Positions 1 through 8,625 are shown, counted from the stretch's first letter. The stretch: 26,461 bases of DNA from an uncultured Eubacteriales bacterium (GCA_902775835.1 CACYNZ010000007.1:1-26461), one strand, 5' to 3'. The notes: generated by a model not told the origin, from the letters alone. Translations and numbers: made by a program.

Positions 1-12
1 TCCGGTCCTGGA

Positions 13-1875
13 TCAGTCTGCTGCAATTTCTACTTGTTTGCCTCTGAAAGCAACACCGTATCGGTAAATGGTGCTGATTCCCAGGGAAGACAGTTCTGTT
101 TCATATCGTTTCTCAGCAATCTGAGCCAGCGCGGACTGAGCGAGATGCTTCAGATCGACCCCGACGTCATTTCCGGCAGCTTTCAACTCAATCAGGATGC
201 CGGGAAAAGTCTTCACTTTTGGCAGCAGCTGAATATCATATCGTCCTTCACCGGACTCACGGTTGGAACGGACATGATATCTGCTGTCCATCATGGCGCA
301 CAGGCCCAGCACAAGGCCCTGATAGAAACTCTCTCCGGTGGTGTCGAACGTACTGACGCTTTCCAGCAGCAGACCTCTCATCTGACGTTTCAGTTCAGCA
401 CCATTTCCGGAGAACAGCGCTTCCTGAATGGACGCAGCAAAAGACTGTGGTACGATATCAGTCAGCTGATCAAGTATTTCCTTCTTATAGACAAACGCGA
501 TTTCCTGGTTGGGAAGTGCTACCTGGCACATGAAACCATTGGTAAACGCAGGATCAGCATGAACGACTTTCAGATAACCGGCGACAAGCAGAAAGCTGTA
601 CACGGAAGAAGGGTTGGCCCGGATCTCCGGATAAATGACACCTGTATCTATATAAGTCAGGAAGGATTCACCCTGCAGAAGCGACTGCAGACGTTCATAG
701 ATATCTGCACCGGCTTCCGCGAGCACTTCTCCGATGATCTCATTGCTGCCGGTGGACTGCCAATAGGCACCGGGACGGCAGTCATTGCGGAAGTAATTGA
801 TCAAGGACCAGGGATTGAAAATCTCATTTTTGCCAAAACGATACCCGTCATACCATTTGCAGAGTTCATCATAATGATCGGCTGCGCCGTAGTATGCGGC
901 CATTTTCCGCACCTCCTCCGGCGTGAAACCGAAGTAAGTGCTGTATTTCTCGTCCAGGATGGAGTTGATGGTCAGATTATTGAGTCCACTGAAGATACTT
1001 TCTTTCGCCACACGGAGAATACCGGTCATAAAACCGAAGGAAAGATGTCGGTTGTCCTTCAGTCCCCCCGAAAACAGATTGCGCATGAAAAGGATAACCT
1101 GATCATAAAAGCCTTTGCTGTGTCCCTGCTGGATTGGCGTATCATATTCGTCGATGATGATGACCGGAGCCGTCAGATAGTGTTCATGAAGCATTTTCGA
1201 CAGCGTCAGGAAGGCACTTGTCAGTTCTGTTTCCGATGCTTCCCGGTTCATGACACGGCGGAAATATGATTTGTCCAGCGCGCTGCATCGGTCTGACATA
1301 AGCAGGTTTTCATGCCGGGCGAATTCATCGCCAAGAACTTCCCTGAGCTTCTGAAGTGTGTCTTCCCAGGTTTCAAACATAATATCCTTGAATGTGACGG
1401 AAATCACAGGATACCTGCCCTGGTATGCCTGATAGGTTTTTCCGGCTTTCCAGATCGCTTTATCCCGGAAATACACGGAAGTGTCTTCATCAGATATCTC
1501 AAAGAAGACCCTGAGCATATCCATGTTCAGCGTCTTGCCGAAACGACGTGGACGTGTAAAAAGAGATACCATGGGACGCTCATCCAGGAAATCCCTGATC
1601 ATGAGGGTCTTATCCACATAATAGTACTGCGTGGATGCGACGCGGTAATCGGATATACCAATCGGAAGCGGCAGTTTTTTCTTTGTTCCTGCAGCTTTAT
1701 AGGCCCCGGTCCGGACTCTTTTGTCGGAAGGACGTTCTGCGTTCTCGGGAACATACCACAGTTTTCCTTTTTTTACGGCTCCCGGTATTTTCCCTTCACG
1801 GCACATTCCTGTAATATGGCGTTCCGTAAGCCCCCAGCGGATCGCGGCATCTTTTGCACGTATCATAATAGGCAT
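13..1875 (-). CDS. AAA-ATPase-like / PD-(D/E)XK nuclease-family protein with N-terminal HTH
   Basis: A 620-residue protein of the AAA-ATPase-like plus PDDEXK-like (DUF1703) family, which is abundant in gut Bacillota and Bacteroidota and has no established function. Residues 4-45 look like a MerR/excisionase-type helix-turn-helix (RAKDAAIRWGLTERHI, then a KxGKLWYVP wing). A P-loop-like RPRRFGKT follows at 108-115, and IIIDEYDTP near 240 fits Walker B. The C terminus has YDIQLL followed by GILIELKAAG, the D...ExK pattern of a PD-(D/E)XK fold. The reading frame is open further upstream, but the ATG at 1875 is preceded by GGAAAGGAAG and lies just downstream of a good promoter, so this start was chosen. 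The gene stands alone and is complete. Nuclease activity is inferred from the fold only; the P-loop and the nuclease-like residues are both present. Confidence 0.85.
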   Translation of the reverse strand: MPIMIRAKDAAIRWGLTERHITGMCREGKIPGAVKKGKLWYVPENAERPSDKRVRTGAYKAAGTKKKLPLPIGISDYRVASTQYYYVDKTLMIRDFLDERPMVSLFTRPRRFGKTLNMDMLRVFFEISDEDTSVYFRDKAIWKAGKTYQAYQGRYPVISVTFKDIMFETWEDTLQKLREVLGDEFARHENLLMSDRCSALDKSYFRRVMNREASETELTSAFLTLSKMLHEHYLTAPVIIIDEYDTPIQQGHSKGFYDQVILFMRNLFSGGLKDNRHLSFGFMTGILRVAKESIFSGLNNLTINSILDEKYSTYFGFTPEEVRKMAAYYGAADHYDELCKWYDGYRFGKNEIFNPWSLINYFRNDCRPGAYWQSTGSNEIIGEVLAEAGADIYERLQSLLQGESFLTYIDTGVIYPEIRANPSSVYSFLLVAGYLKVVHADPAFTNGFMCQVALPNQEIAFVYKKEILDQLTDIVPQSFAASIQEALFSGNGAELKRQMRGLLLESVSTFDTTGESFYQGLVLGLCAMMDSRYHVRSNRESGEGRYDIQLLPKVKTFPGILIELKAAGNDVGVDLKHLAQSALAQIAEKRYETELSSLGISTIYRYGVAFRGKQVEIAAD

Positions 1876-1902
1876 GAGCAGCACTTCCTTTCCGTCCCTT
1901 TC

Positions 1903-1931
1903 ATAATATGGCACAAAAGGAAATAAGTCAA
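1903..1931 (-). promoter_or_regulatory. Sigma-A type promoter of the AAA/PDDEXK gene
   Basis: On the minus strand TTGACT (1926-1931) and TATTAT (1903-1908) are separated by 17 bp. The start codon lies about 28 bases downstream of the -10 box, which supports the start at 1875. Confidence 0.7.
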
Positions 1932-2068
1932 TAATTACCGGAAATATGTCAATGGAGCCGTAAATTTCTGAACGGATATTTCTTAACTGCATACTGGAGC
2001 GAGACAAGAATATACTGAAACCATCAGAAATAGTGGATGAGGATGCTGACCGCGCTTTTGGGTGACAG

Positions 2069-2122
2069 AAAAATGCTGTGAAGGTCAGGATGCTTTTCAA
2101 TCCTTTCCTTCACAGCATTTTT
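2069..2122 (-). terminator. Terminator downstream of the aldo/keto reductase gene
   Basis: A perfect 16 bp inverted repeat (2069-2084 and 2107-2122), including A- and T-rich ends, encloses a 22-base loop. It starts 8 bases after the reductase stop on the minus strand and ends in a T run. The long loop is unusual but the stem is strong. Confidence 0.75.
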
Positions 2123-2129
2123 CCAATGT

Positions 2130-3248
2130 TTACTCAAGCGCTCGGCTTTCCTCAAGAAGCCGGATGATGGGCAGATGCTGCGGGCAGGCGGATTCACACT
2201 GTCCGCACTGGATGCAGTCAGACGCACGGCCCTTGCCCTGGGTGACAATGGTATATTCCCGGCGGGTGCGGAATTCAGGGCTGCCCTTTTTCCGATTGGT
2301 GACATTGAAGATTTCCGGAATCGGAATGCCCATGGGACAGCCCTTGGTGCAGTAATGGCAGGCGGTGCAGGGAATGGTTTTGTCACGGTTCAGGGCTTCC
2401 TGGGCCTCGTGGATGACATCATATTCATGGGCACTGAGCGGCTTGAAATCCTTCATGTAGCTCAGGTTGTCCTCCATCTGGGCAAGGCTGCTCATGCCGG
2501 AGAGCACGGCAAGGATATTGTCAATGCTGGCGGCATAGCGCACAGCCCAGCTGGCATAGGACAGGCCATTATTCTCCCGGTCAAAGACCGCTTTGACTTC
2601 ATCAATGGGGTTTGCAAGGATGCCGCCTTTGACCGGTTCCATGATGACGACCGGCTTGTGGTGCGCCTGGCAGATTTCCCAGTTGCGGCGGGAGGCCACA
2701 CCGGGATTATCCCAGTCAGCGTAATTGATCTGAAGCTGTACATAGTCCACTTCGGGGTGGGCTTCAAGAATCTCCTCGAGAAGATCAGGGTTTGCATGGA
2801 AGGAGAATCCCCAGTAGCGGATCAGGCCCTTTTCCTTGAGTTCTCTGGCAAAATCCCAGATATGGTATTCGTCATATTTCCTGTAATTGCTGCGCTGCAG
2901 GGCGTGCAGGAGGTAGAAGTCAAAATACCCGGCACCTGTGCGTTCAAGGCTGGTGTAGAACTGCTGCTTTGCGGAAGCTTCATCCGTGCACTGCTGCCAG
3001 GCACAGAGCTTGGTGCAGAGCGTGTAGGATTCCCGGGGATAGCGGTCCACCAGGGCAAGACGGGCGGCCTTTTCGGACTCGCCGTTGTCATAGACATAGG
3101 CGGTATCGAAGTATGTGCCACCGGCTTCCAGAAACCTGTCCACCATCTGGCTGGTCTGGGGAATATCGATGCTGCCGTCCGGATTCTTGGGCAGACGCAT
3201 CAGACCGAACCCCAGTCTGAATGGATTGCGACTCATGATATCCGACAT
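2130..3248 (-). CDS. Aldo/keto reductase with C-terminal 2x[4Fe-4S] ferredoxin domain
   Basis: A 372-residue cytoplasmic oxidoreductase. The N-terminal three quarters is an aldo/keto reductase TIM barrel: LGFGLMRLP at the start, the catalytic Asp/Tyr segment FDTAYVYDNG, the Lys in LCTKLCAW and the His in YLLHALQ. The C terminus carries two cysteine clusters typical of 4Fe-4S binding, C294/C297/C300/C304 and C345/C348/C351/C355, as in the ferredoxin-containing reductases common in anaerobes. The start at 3248 follows AGGAGG with a 7-base spacer; the frame is open upstream but has no comparable ribosome binding site. It is transcribed divergently from tldD. The natural substrate cannot be told from the sequence. 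Confidence 0.93.
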   Translation of the reverse strand: MSDIMSRNPFRLGFGLMRLPKNPDGSIDIPQTSQMVDRFLEAGGTYFDTAYVYDNGESEKAARLALVDRYPRESYTLCTKLCAWQQCTDEASAKQQFYTSLERTGAGYFDFYLLHALQRSNYRKYDEYHIWDFARELKEKGLIRYWGFSFHANPDLLEEILEAHPEVDYVQLQINYADWDNPGVASRRNWEICQAHHKPVVIMEPVKGGILANPIDEVKAVFDRENNGLSYASWAVRYAASIDNILAVLSGMSSLAQMEDNLSYMKDFKPLSAHEYDVIHEAQEALNRDKTIPCTACHYCTKGCPMGIPIPEIFNVTNRKKGSPEFRTRREYTIVTQGKGRASDCIQCGQCESACPQHLPIIRLLEESRALE

Positions 3249-3305
3249 AATGGAACCTCCTGTTGCTGGATGGAGTGGAATCTTTCCTGCTGCGGACCTA
3301 TGCAT

Positions 3306-3334
3306 ACTATACGAAAAAAACCGGAGCAGATCAA
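3306..3334 (-). promoter_or_regulatory. Promoter of the aldo/keto reductase gene
   Basis: On the minus strand TTGATC (3329-3334) and TATAGT (3306-3311) are spaced by 17 bp. The start codon is about 58 bases downstream of the -10 box. Confidence 0.6.
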
Positions 3335-3448
3335 GCTTGGAAGAAGATGGAACTGCAGAAAAAGACAGATGCCCTGATGGGAAACATGCACGCTTCTGCC
3401 GCGGGATTCGGAATAAGGGAGGTTTCATGAAACTCTAATGTGGCGCGG

Positions 3449-3478
3449 TTGGAAAAACCAGGCGTGTTGTGTCATAAT
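3449..3478 (+). promoter_or_regulatory. Promoter of the tldD-tldE operon
   Basis: TTGGAA (3449-3454) and CATAAT (3473-3478) with an 18 bp spacer. Transcription from here would begin near 3485, which rules out the upstream in-frame starts and agrees with translation beginning at 3539. Confidence 0.5.
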
Positions 3479-3489
3479 ACTGTCCGGAC

Positions 3490-3509
3490 GCCTGCCTTCC
3501 ATGGCAGGC
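3490..3509 (+). other. Hairpin in the tldD leader
   Basis: GCCTGCC and GGCAGGC form a 7 bp stem with a 6-base loop right at the predicted 5' end of the transcript. No T run follows, so it is more likely a transcript-stabilising or regulatory hairpin than a terminator. Confidence 0.35.
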
Positions 3510-3538
3510 ATACTAAGAAAATGCATGATGGAGGAAAC

Positions 3539-4924
3539 ATGATCGAAGATATTATCACGCCTCAGGCGAAACACTTCGCCCCGGGGGTTCAGTCCATTCT
3601 CAGAGGTCATGAAAACAGGTCCCGCCGTGTATCCCTGCTCAAGGGCGATCTGGTGCAGAATACCCGCAGTGAAAGCCGGGGCATCAGCGCGCGCGTGACG
3701 AAAAACGGGCGTCACGGCTTTTCTTCCGTGGCTTCCTATACGGAAAAGGATGCGGAAACAGTACTGCGCGCGGCGACGGAGAACGCGCTGTTTCTGGACA
3801 GCCGTGCCTCGGACAGCCGCATTGTCTGCCCGCCGCTTGCCGCGGCGCAGATCCGTCCCCACCGGGATATCGTGGATACAGAGCAGAAGCGCATCATTGA
3901 GACCTGCAAAGCGGTGGATCAGTATATCGCGGACAAGTATCCGGATCTGCTCAGCCGCTCGGTGGTGTATACCGAGGATTCCCAGGACAAGATCATTGTG
4001 ACATCCGATGCGGCCAGCGGACATGTCACGTACCCTCGCTGCTACATCTATGTGTTCATGAGCGCGGAGAGCAAGAGCGGCGCGCCTGTGGAACTTTTCA
4101 AGGCGTTCGGCGGAGCAGGGTGTCTGGATGACCATTTTTCCGACATCTCCGTTCTTTTCCCAGGGATTGACGAACTGCACCGGCACCTGATGAACAAGAA
4201 GGAAGGCGTCTACGCCGAAGCCGGAAACAAAACCGTGATCCTCGGCGGCATGATGGGCGGCATGCTGGCCCATGAGGCCGTCGGTCATACCGTGGAGGCT
4301 GACCTGGTCATGGGCGGCAGTGTTGCCGGTCCGAGCCTGGGCAAGCCGGTGGCTTCCTCCATGGTCACCCTGATCGATTTCGCTTCCGAGGCCTTTGGTC
4401 AGACGACGCCGCTGCCTGTCTATCTGGATGATGAGGGGACTGTGGCCAGGGATGCCGTCCTGATTCAGGACGGTATACTCACGGGATATATGAACAACCG
4501 CGAGTCCGCTGTGCGCTACGGCATGGAGCCCTGCGGAAACGCGAGGGCCTGGAATTATGCGGATGAGCCGCTGATCCGTATGCGCAATACCTGCATTCTT
4601 CCCGGAACAAGCTCCCTGGATGACATGATCGCGTCCATTGATGACGGATATTATCTCATCGACAGCTCCAATGGCCAGGCGGACCTGACCGGCGAGTTCA
4701 TGTTCGGCGTTTCGCTGGGCTATGAGATCAAGCACGGCCGGCTGGGCCGCGCGCTGCTGGACACCACGGTTTCCGGCATTGCCTTTGATATGCTCAAGAC
4801 AGTGGACATGGTGTCTGACCGTATCACCTGGTCCTCCAGCGGCTTCTGCGGAAAGAAGCAGCCGATGCCCGTGGGCATGGGTGGGCCGGACATGCGCTGC
4901 CGCATCAATATCGGCGGACGCTGA
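3539..4924 (+). CDS. tldD: TldD, metalloprotease subunit
   Basis: A 461-residue catalytic subunit of the TldD/TldE zinc metalloprotease, which in other bacteria digests unfolded peptides and takes part in maturation of microcin B17-type peptides. The HEAVGH motif at residues 245-250 supplies the HExxxH zinc ligands, followed by VEAD. The conserved C-terminal region GFCGK...PVGMGGP includes C437, the position of the third zinc ligand in the family. Length is close to the usual 460-480. ATG 3539 is preceded by GGAGG and was chosen over upstream starts that fall before the predicted transcription start. tldE follows after 19 bases, so the two subunits are co-expressed. No peptide precursor or RiPP modification gene is seen nearby, which favours a housekeeping role. 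Confidence 0.95.
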   Translation: MIEDIITPQAKHFAPGVQSILRGHENRSRRVSLLKGDLVQNTRSESRGISARVTKNGRHGFSSVASYTEKDAETVLRAATENALFLDSRASDSRIVCPPLAAAQIRPHRDIVDTEQKRIIETCKAVDQYIADKYPDLLSRSVVYTEDSQDKIIVTSDAASGHVTYPRCYIYVFMSAESKSGAPVELFKAFGGAGCLDDHFSDISVLFPGIDELHRHLMNKKEGVYAEAGNKTVILGGMMGGMLAHEAVGHTVEADLVMGGSVAGPSLGKPVASSMVTLIDFASEAFGQTTPLPVYLDDEGTVARDAVLIQDGILTGYMNNRESAVRYGMEPCGNARAWNYADEPLIRMRNTCILPGTSSLDDMIASIDDGYYLIDSSNGQADLTGEFMFGVSLGYEIKHGRLGRALLDTTVSGIAFDMLKTVDMVSDRITWSSSGFCGKKQPMPVGMGGPDMRCRINIGGR

Positions 4925-4943
4925 GAAGGGAGGGGAAAGACGT

Positions 4944-6242
4944 ATGAATGATATCAGGATTGTATCAGAAAAGCTGGAAAAGCTGCTCACGGACCGCAGC
5001 GTTTCCGTATATGAGTACACTGTTTCTGAAAGCGAGACCCGGGAGCTGAATACGGAGAAGACAGACTTCAATCTGTTCCGGACCATTTTCGGCGGTAGCG
5101 TGTCGGTGACTGTCATCCTGGACGGCCGCAAGGGTACGGCCTCCGGCAATGATCTGACGGACGCAGGCCTGGAAAAGGCCGTGAGCGATGCTGTGCTGGG
5201 CGCGGAATCCTCCTTGAAGGATGATGCCAACGTGATCGCGGAAAAGCAGGAACCGGAGACGTTCTCTGCCGGGCCTCTGGAGGCGGACATGCCCAGGCTG
5301 TATGCCCGGCTGCAGGAAATGTTTGAGGGTATCACGCGCGAGTATCCGCATGTGAATCTGCTCCAGGTGATCGCCGATCATGAGCGGGCGCACCGCCTGT
5401 ACGCCAATTCCAACGGCACCCGGTTTGAGCAGTTCAGCGGTGCCTACCATGTGTCGCTGGAAATGTCCGGATCCGACGGCGAGACCAATACGGGCCTGGA
5501 CTATACACAGATCGCCCTGCATGATCTGGAAAAGCCCTTCCTGGACCAGGGCAGCATGCGGAATCATATGGAATCCGTGGAAAAGAGCCTGAAGAGCGTG
5601 TCCGTGAACGGCAAGTTTGAGGGCAGCGTGATTTTCACGCCGGACTGCGTGGGCGAATTCATGTACATGCTGATGGGCAATTATATGACCAATACGGTGA
5701 TCATGGACGGAACCAGTCAGTGGCTGAACCGCCTGAACGAGCAGGTGGCCAGCGACAGGATCACCGTGACGCTGAAGGCGGAGGATGACCGTCTTGTGGA
5801 CCTTCAGCCCTATACCTCCGACGGGTATAAGGCGGAGAATGTGACGCCCATCGACCACGGCGTGCTCAAATGCTTCCTGCTGAATCTGTACGCGGCCCGG
5901 AAGACCGGACGGCCGGTGAGCCGGAACGGCGGCTTTTCCATGGTGATGGAGCCGGGCGACACGGCACTGAATGACATGATTGCTTCCGTGAAGAAGGGCC
6001 TGATTGTGGGCGGATTTTCCGGCGGCGAGCCGGGCGCCAACGGCGAGTTCTCCGGCGTGGCCAAGAACAGCTTCCTTGTGGAGGACGGAAAGATTGTAGG
6101 CGCGGTCACGGAGACCATGATCAACGGGAACCTGGAACAGGTATTCCGGAATGTGGAAGCCGTGTCCCGTGAACTGGTATGTGACGGCACTTCCGTGATT
6201 CCCTATGTCATGAGCAGCGGGATCGTTGTTTCGGGCAAGTAA
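4944..6242 (+). CDS. tldE: TldE/PmbA, metalloprotease partner subunit
   Basis: A 432-residue non-catalytic partner of TldD. It shares the family fold but lacks the HExxxH motif, as expected for TldE/PmbA. Recognisable segments are FGGSVSVTVILDGRKGTASGND in the N-terminal domain and, near the C terminus, NGGFSMVMEPG, GGFSGGEPGANGEFSGVAKNSFLVEDG and TETMINGN, which are typical of PmbA. The ATG at 4944 follows GGGAGGGGAAAG, 19 bases after tldD. A terminator directly follows, so the operon is two genes long. Full-length. Confidence 0.94.
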   Translation: MNDIRIVSEKLEKLLTDRSVSVYEYTVSESETRELNTEKTDFNLFRTIFGGSVSVTVILDGRKGTASGNDLTDAGLEKAVSDAVLGAESSLKDDANVIAEKQEPETFSAGPLEADMPRLYARLQEMFEGITREYPHVNLLQVIADHERAHRLYANSNGTRFEQFSGAYHVSLEMSGSDGETNTGLDYTQIALHDLEKPFLDQGSMRNHMESVEKSLKSVSVNGKFEGSVIFTPDCVGEFMYMLMGNYMTNTVIMDGTSQWLNRLNEQVASDRITVTLKAEDDRLVDLQPYTSDGYKAENVTPIDHGVLKCFLLNLYAARKTGRPVSRNGGFSMVMEPGDTALNDMIASVKKGLIVGGFSGGEPGANGEFSGVAKNSFLVEDGKIVGAVTETMINGNLEQVFRNVEAVSRELVCDGTSVIPYVMSSGIVVSGK

Positions 6243-6249
6243 ACAGTCT

Positions 6250-6300
6250 GGCTTTCGCTTCCGGATGCAGAGCGTGCAGAAGGAAGCGAAGGCCTTTTGT
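6250..6300 (+). terminator. Terminator of the tldD-tldE operon
   Basis: A 13 bp stem (6250-6262 with 6282-6294, one G-T wobble) ends in TTTT, starting 8 bases after the tldE stop. Confidence 0.8.
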
Positions 6301-6335
6301 CTGAGGCGTCAGACATCGGATCTATGGAGGTTTTC

Positions 6336-6617
6336 ATGCTTGTAGCAGTCATGACATTCCGGCTGCACGCACCCTGGGTGCACAGCCTGAAGGAAAAGAG
6401 AATGATCGTCAAAAGCATCACCGCTCAGCTGCAGAACAGGTTTCATGTCTCTGCCGCGGAGGTGGATGAGCAGGACGTGCACCAGACCATTGTAATCGGT
6501 ATTGCGGCCATTGTGCCGCATCATGCCATGGCAGACAGCCTGATGGACGAAATCTCTGCTTTTGTGGAGAGCAGCACGGAAGCCGAGATTCTGGACGAAC
6601 AGCGAGAAATACGATGA
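6336..6617 (+). CDS. DUF503 / YlxP-family protein
   Basis: A 93-residue protein matching the DUF503 family: an N-terminal beta strand, the SLKEKR motif near residues 19-24, RFHVSAAEVDEQD, then a hydrophobic strand (TIVIGIAAIV) and a C-terminal helix. Family members are small ferredoxin-fold proteins; the Bacillus YlxP gene lies in the infB-rbfA region and is thought to be linked to ribosome or RNA metabolism, but its role is not settled. Here it is not in that cluster. ATG 6336 was chosen because GGAGG sits 5 bases upstream; earlier in-frame starts lack this. The next gene begins 11 bases after the stop, suggesting co-transcription. Confidence 0.88.
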   Translation: MLVAVMTFRLHAPWVHSLKEKRMIVKSITAQLQNRFHVSAAEVDEQDVHQTIVIGIAAIVPHHAMADSLMDEISAFVESSTEAEILDEQREIR

Positions 6618-6628
6618 GGCGATAGCAT

Positions 6629-7774
6629 ATGTTCAATCAGCACGATATTACCCGGGACGCGCTTATGCTCCGCGGCCCGCTGGCCAGACAGGGCTACGAC
6701 TGGTGGTGGCATTCCTTCACCGCGCAGGACGAGCAGACCGGTGAGGACCGGCCCTTCTTCATTGAATTCTTTGTGTGCAATCCGGCACTGGCTGAGGACC
6801 GGCCTGTGCTGGGCCAGCTGCCGGAAAACAGGAAGGCCGGAAAAAAGCCTTCCTACCTGATGGTGAAGGCGGGCACATGGGGGGAAGATGCCTGTCAGCT
6901 GCACCGATTCTTCGCGTGGAAGGACGTGCAGGTGCATGGAGACGCGCCTTATGAGATCAGCGCGGCGGACTGCCTGGCCTGTGAAACGGCGCTGAAGGGC
7001 AGCGTCGCGGTTTCGCCGGAGGATGCTGAGGCACACCCGGAGTGGATGTGCGATGCCGGGGAAATGAGCTGGGATCTGAAGATTGACAAGCAGATTGCCT
7101 TCAATGTGGGCTATGGAGCCAGCAGACCCATGCGCGACGCGGAAGCCTTTGCCATGTACTGGCACGCGGAGGGCATGAAGAGCGCCTACAGCGGGACTGT
7201 GACGTTTGGCGGCAGGCGGTATACGGTGGTGCCGGAAAAGTGCTACGGCTATGCGGACAAGAACTGGGGAAAGGATTTTACAACGCCCTGGGTCTGGCTG
7301 TCTTCCAACTGCCTTACCAGCCGGAAAACCGGAAAGCAGCTGCTGAACAGCGTGTTTGATATCGGCGGCGGCAGGCCGGAGGTCTTCTTCGTGCCCCTGG
7401 ACCGCAGGCTGCTGGGCGTGTTCTATTACGAGGGCAGGGAGTATGACTTCAACTTCTCCCATTTCCATCTGCTGGTAAAGACAGCATTCAGCTTTGAGGA
7501 GCATGAGACGGAGGTTATCTGGCATGTCCGGCAGGAGAACATTCACGCGGTCATGGAGACGGAAGTCCACTGCCTGAAAAAGAACATGCTGCTGATCAAC
7601 TATGAAGCGCCGGACGGAAGCAAGCGGCACAGGCGCCTGTGGAACGGCGGCAACGGATGGGGTACGGTGAAGCTGTATGACCGGCAGGACGGCGGGCCCG
7701 TCCTCGTGGACGAAATCGAGGCTACCCATATCGGCTGCGAGTATGGCGAATATGACCATGAGGACAGCTACTGA
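6629..7774 (+). CDS. Tocopherol-cyclase-fold family protein
   Basis: A 381-residue soluble protein without signal peptide. The segment YGYADKNWGKDFTTPWVW near residues 205-222 matches the hallmark of the tocopherol cyclase-like family (YAEKNWG...FP..W.W), and the N-terminal WWWHSFTA and FFIEFFV strands fit the lipocalin-like double beta-barrel of those proteins. Bacterial relatives outside cyanobacteria occur in organisms that make no tocopherol and have no defined function; they resemble hydroxyneurosporene synthase (CrtC) and AttH lipocalin-like proteins. The ribosome binding site is weak (GAGG), suggesting translational coupling to the DUF503 gene 11 bases upstream. Assignment to the fold is fairly secure; a reaction cannot be assigned. 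Confidence 0.7.
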   Translation: MFNQHDITRDALMLRGPLARQGYDWWWHSFTAQDEQTGEDRPFFIEFFVCNPALAEDRPVLGQLPENRKAGKKPSYLMVKAGTWGEDACQLHRFFAWKDVQVHGDAPYEISAADCLACETALKGSVAVSPEDAEAHPEWMCDAGEMSWDLKIDKQIAFNVGYGASRPMRDAEAFAMYWHAEGMKSAYSGTVTFGGRRYTVVPEKCYGYADKNWGKDFTTPWVWLSSNCLTSRKTGKQLLNSVFDIGGGRPEVFFVPLDRRLLGVFYYEGREYDFNFSHFHLLVKTAFSFEEHETEVIWHVRQENIHAVMETEVHCLKKNMLLINYEAPDGSKRHRRLWNGGNGWGTVKLYDRQDGGPVLVDEIEATHIGCEYGEYDHEDSY

Positions 7775-7845
7775 GGGATCATGCCCGGTAAGCTCATGAA
7801 ACGGGCCTCCGGGAGTTCTCGGAAAGAAAACAGATGAGATCAGCG

Positions 7846-7882
7846 CCCGCGTCGGATGAAGGACAGCCGATGCGGGTGTTTT
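7846..7882 (+). terminator. Terminator after the cyclase-fold gene
   Basis: CCCGCGTCGG (7846-7855) pairs with CCGATGCGGG (7867-7876), one wobble pair, followed by TGTTTT. Confidence 0.65.
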
Positions 7883-7888
7883 CCATAC

Positions 7889-7917
7889 TTGCCAGTCTGC
7901 GAAAGCAGCGCTATACT
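7889..7917 (+). promoter_or_regulatory. Promoter of the methyltransferase-hydrolase operon
   Basis: TTGCCA (7889-7894) and TATACT (7912-7917) with a 17 bp spacer, immediately after the preceding terminator. Confidence 0.65.
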
Positions 7918-7923
7918 TATCAC

Positions 7924-7939
7924 GTTAGTATAAACTAAC
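7924..7939 (+). promoter_or_regulatory. Palindromic operator overlapping the transcription start
   Basis: A perfect inverted repeat, GTTAGT-ATAA-ACTAAC, lies 6 bases downstream of the -10 box, where a repressor would block transcription. The size and symmetry suit a TetR- or MarR-type dimer. No regulator gene adjoins, so the binder must be encoded elsewhere. Confidence 0.55.
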
Positions 7940-8010
7940 CGGAAGCGGATCCGCATCATGACTGAACAGGTCCGCAGTGATCATACTTTAGGGGAAAAGG
8001 AAGGAGCGGC

Positions 8011-8622
8011 ATGTTCTGGGATCGGGTTGCTCCGGTGTACGGCATATTTGTGAAGATCATCAACGGAAAAGCCCACAGGGTGCTGAAGCGGATGGTGGCG
8101 GATGCGATCCGGCCGGATGCCGCGGTGCTGGAATGCGCCTGCGGGACAGGCATGCTCAGTAAAGAGATTGCCCATAAATGCAGAAAGCTCACAGCAACCG
8201 ACTTTTCCGTGAAGATGCTGAAGCAGGCGGAAAAGAACTGCGCGGCCTGTGAAAACGTCACATTCTGCCAGGCGGATATCATGGCGCTTGCCTGGCCGGA
8301 TCAGACGTTTGATGCGGTGGTGGCCGGCAATGTGATCCATCTTCTGGACGAACCGCAGAAGGCACTGCAGGAGATGAACTGTGTGTGCACATCCGGCGGC
8401 ACGCTGATCATTCCCACCTATATGAACAGGGACCGGAAGGGGAGGACCAGCGTGTTCGCTTCCACTGTCGGAAAAGCCGGGGCGGATTTCAGGCGGCAGT
8501 TTACGGTGGACAGCTACCGGCAGTTTTTCCTGGATGCCGGATACCCGGATGTACAGATCAGCCTGGCGGAGGGACGCATTCCCTGCGCGGTGGCCGTGAT
8601 GCAGAGAAAGGATGGGGCCTGA
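8011..8622 (+). CDS. Class I SAM-dependent methyltransferase
   Basis: A 203-residue methyltransferase of the UbiE/Methyltransf_11 type. It begins with the FWDRVAPVYG helix common in this group, then motif I VLECACGTG (residues 44-52), the acidic ATDFS after strand 2, the CQADIMAL region and FDAVVAGNVIHLL as motif II. The acceptor is unknown; similar clostridial genes are annotated as quinone, small-molecule or lipid methyltransferases. A strong GGAAGGAG precedes the ATG. The alpha/beta hydrolase begins 3 bases after the stop, so the two are one transcription unit, controlled by the promoter and palindrome upstream. Confidence 0.88.
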   Translation: MFWDRVAPVYGIFVKIINGKAHRVLKRMVADAIRPDAAVLECACGTGMLSKEIAHKCRKLTATDFSVKMLKQAEKNCAACENVTFCQADIMALAWPDQTFDAVVAGNVIHLLDEPQKALQEMNCVCTSGGTLIIPTYMNRDRKGRTSVFASTVGKAGADFRRQFTVDSYRQFFLDAGYPDVQISLAEGRIPCAVAVMQRKDGA

Positions 8623-8625
8623 AAC

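Noticed and set aside
34..1269. A plus-strand frame opposite the AAA/PDDEXK gene.
   Set aside because: No recognisable domain, and the minus-strand gene has clear motifs, promoter and start.
3427..3438. A three-codon leader (Met-Lys-Leu) after AAGGGAGG, considered as an attenuation peptide.
   Set aside because: It lies ahead of the tldD promoter, has no regulatory codons or paired hairpins, and is probably chance.
3438..3542. A 34-codon frame overlapping the tldD start, considered as a peptide precursor for TldD/TldE.
   Set aside because: It begins upstream of the predicted tldD transcription start, lacks its own ribosome binding site and has no leader/core pattern.
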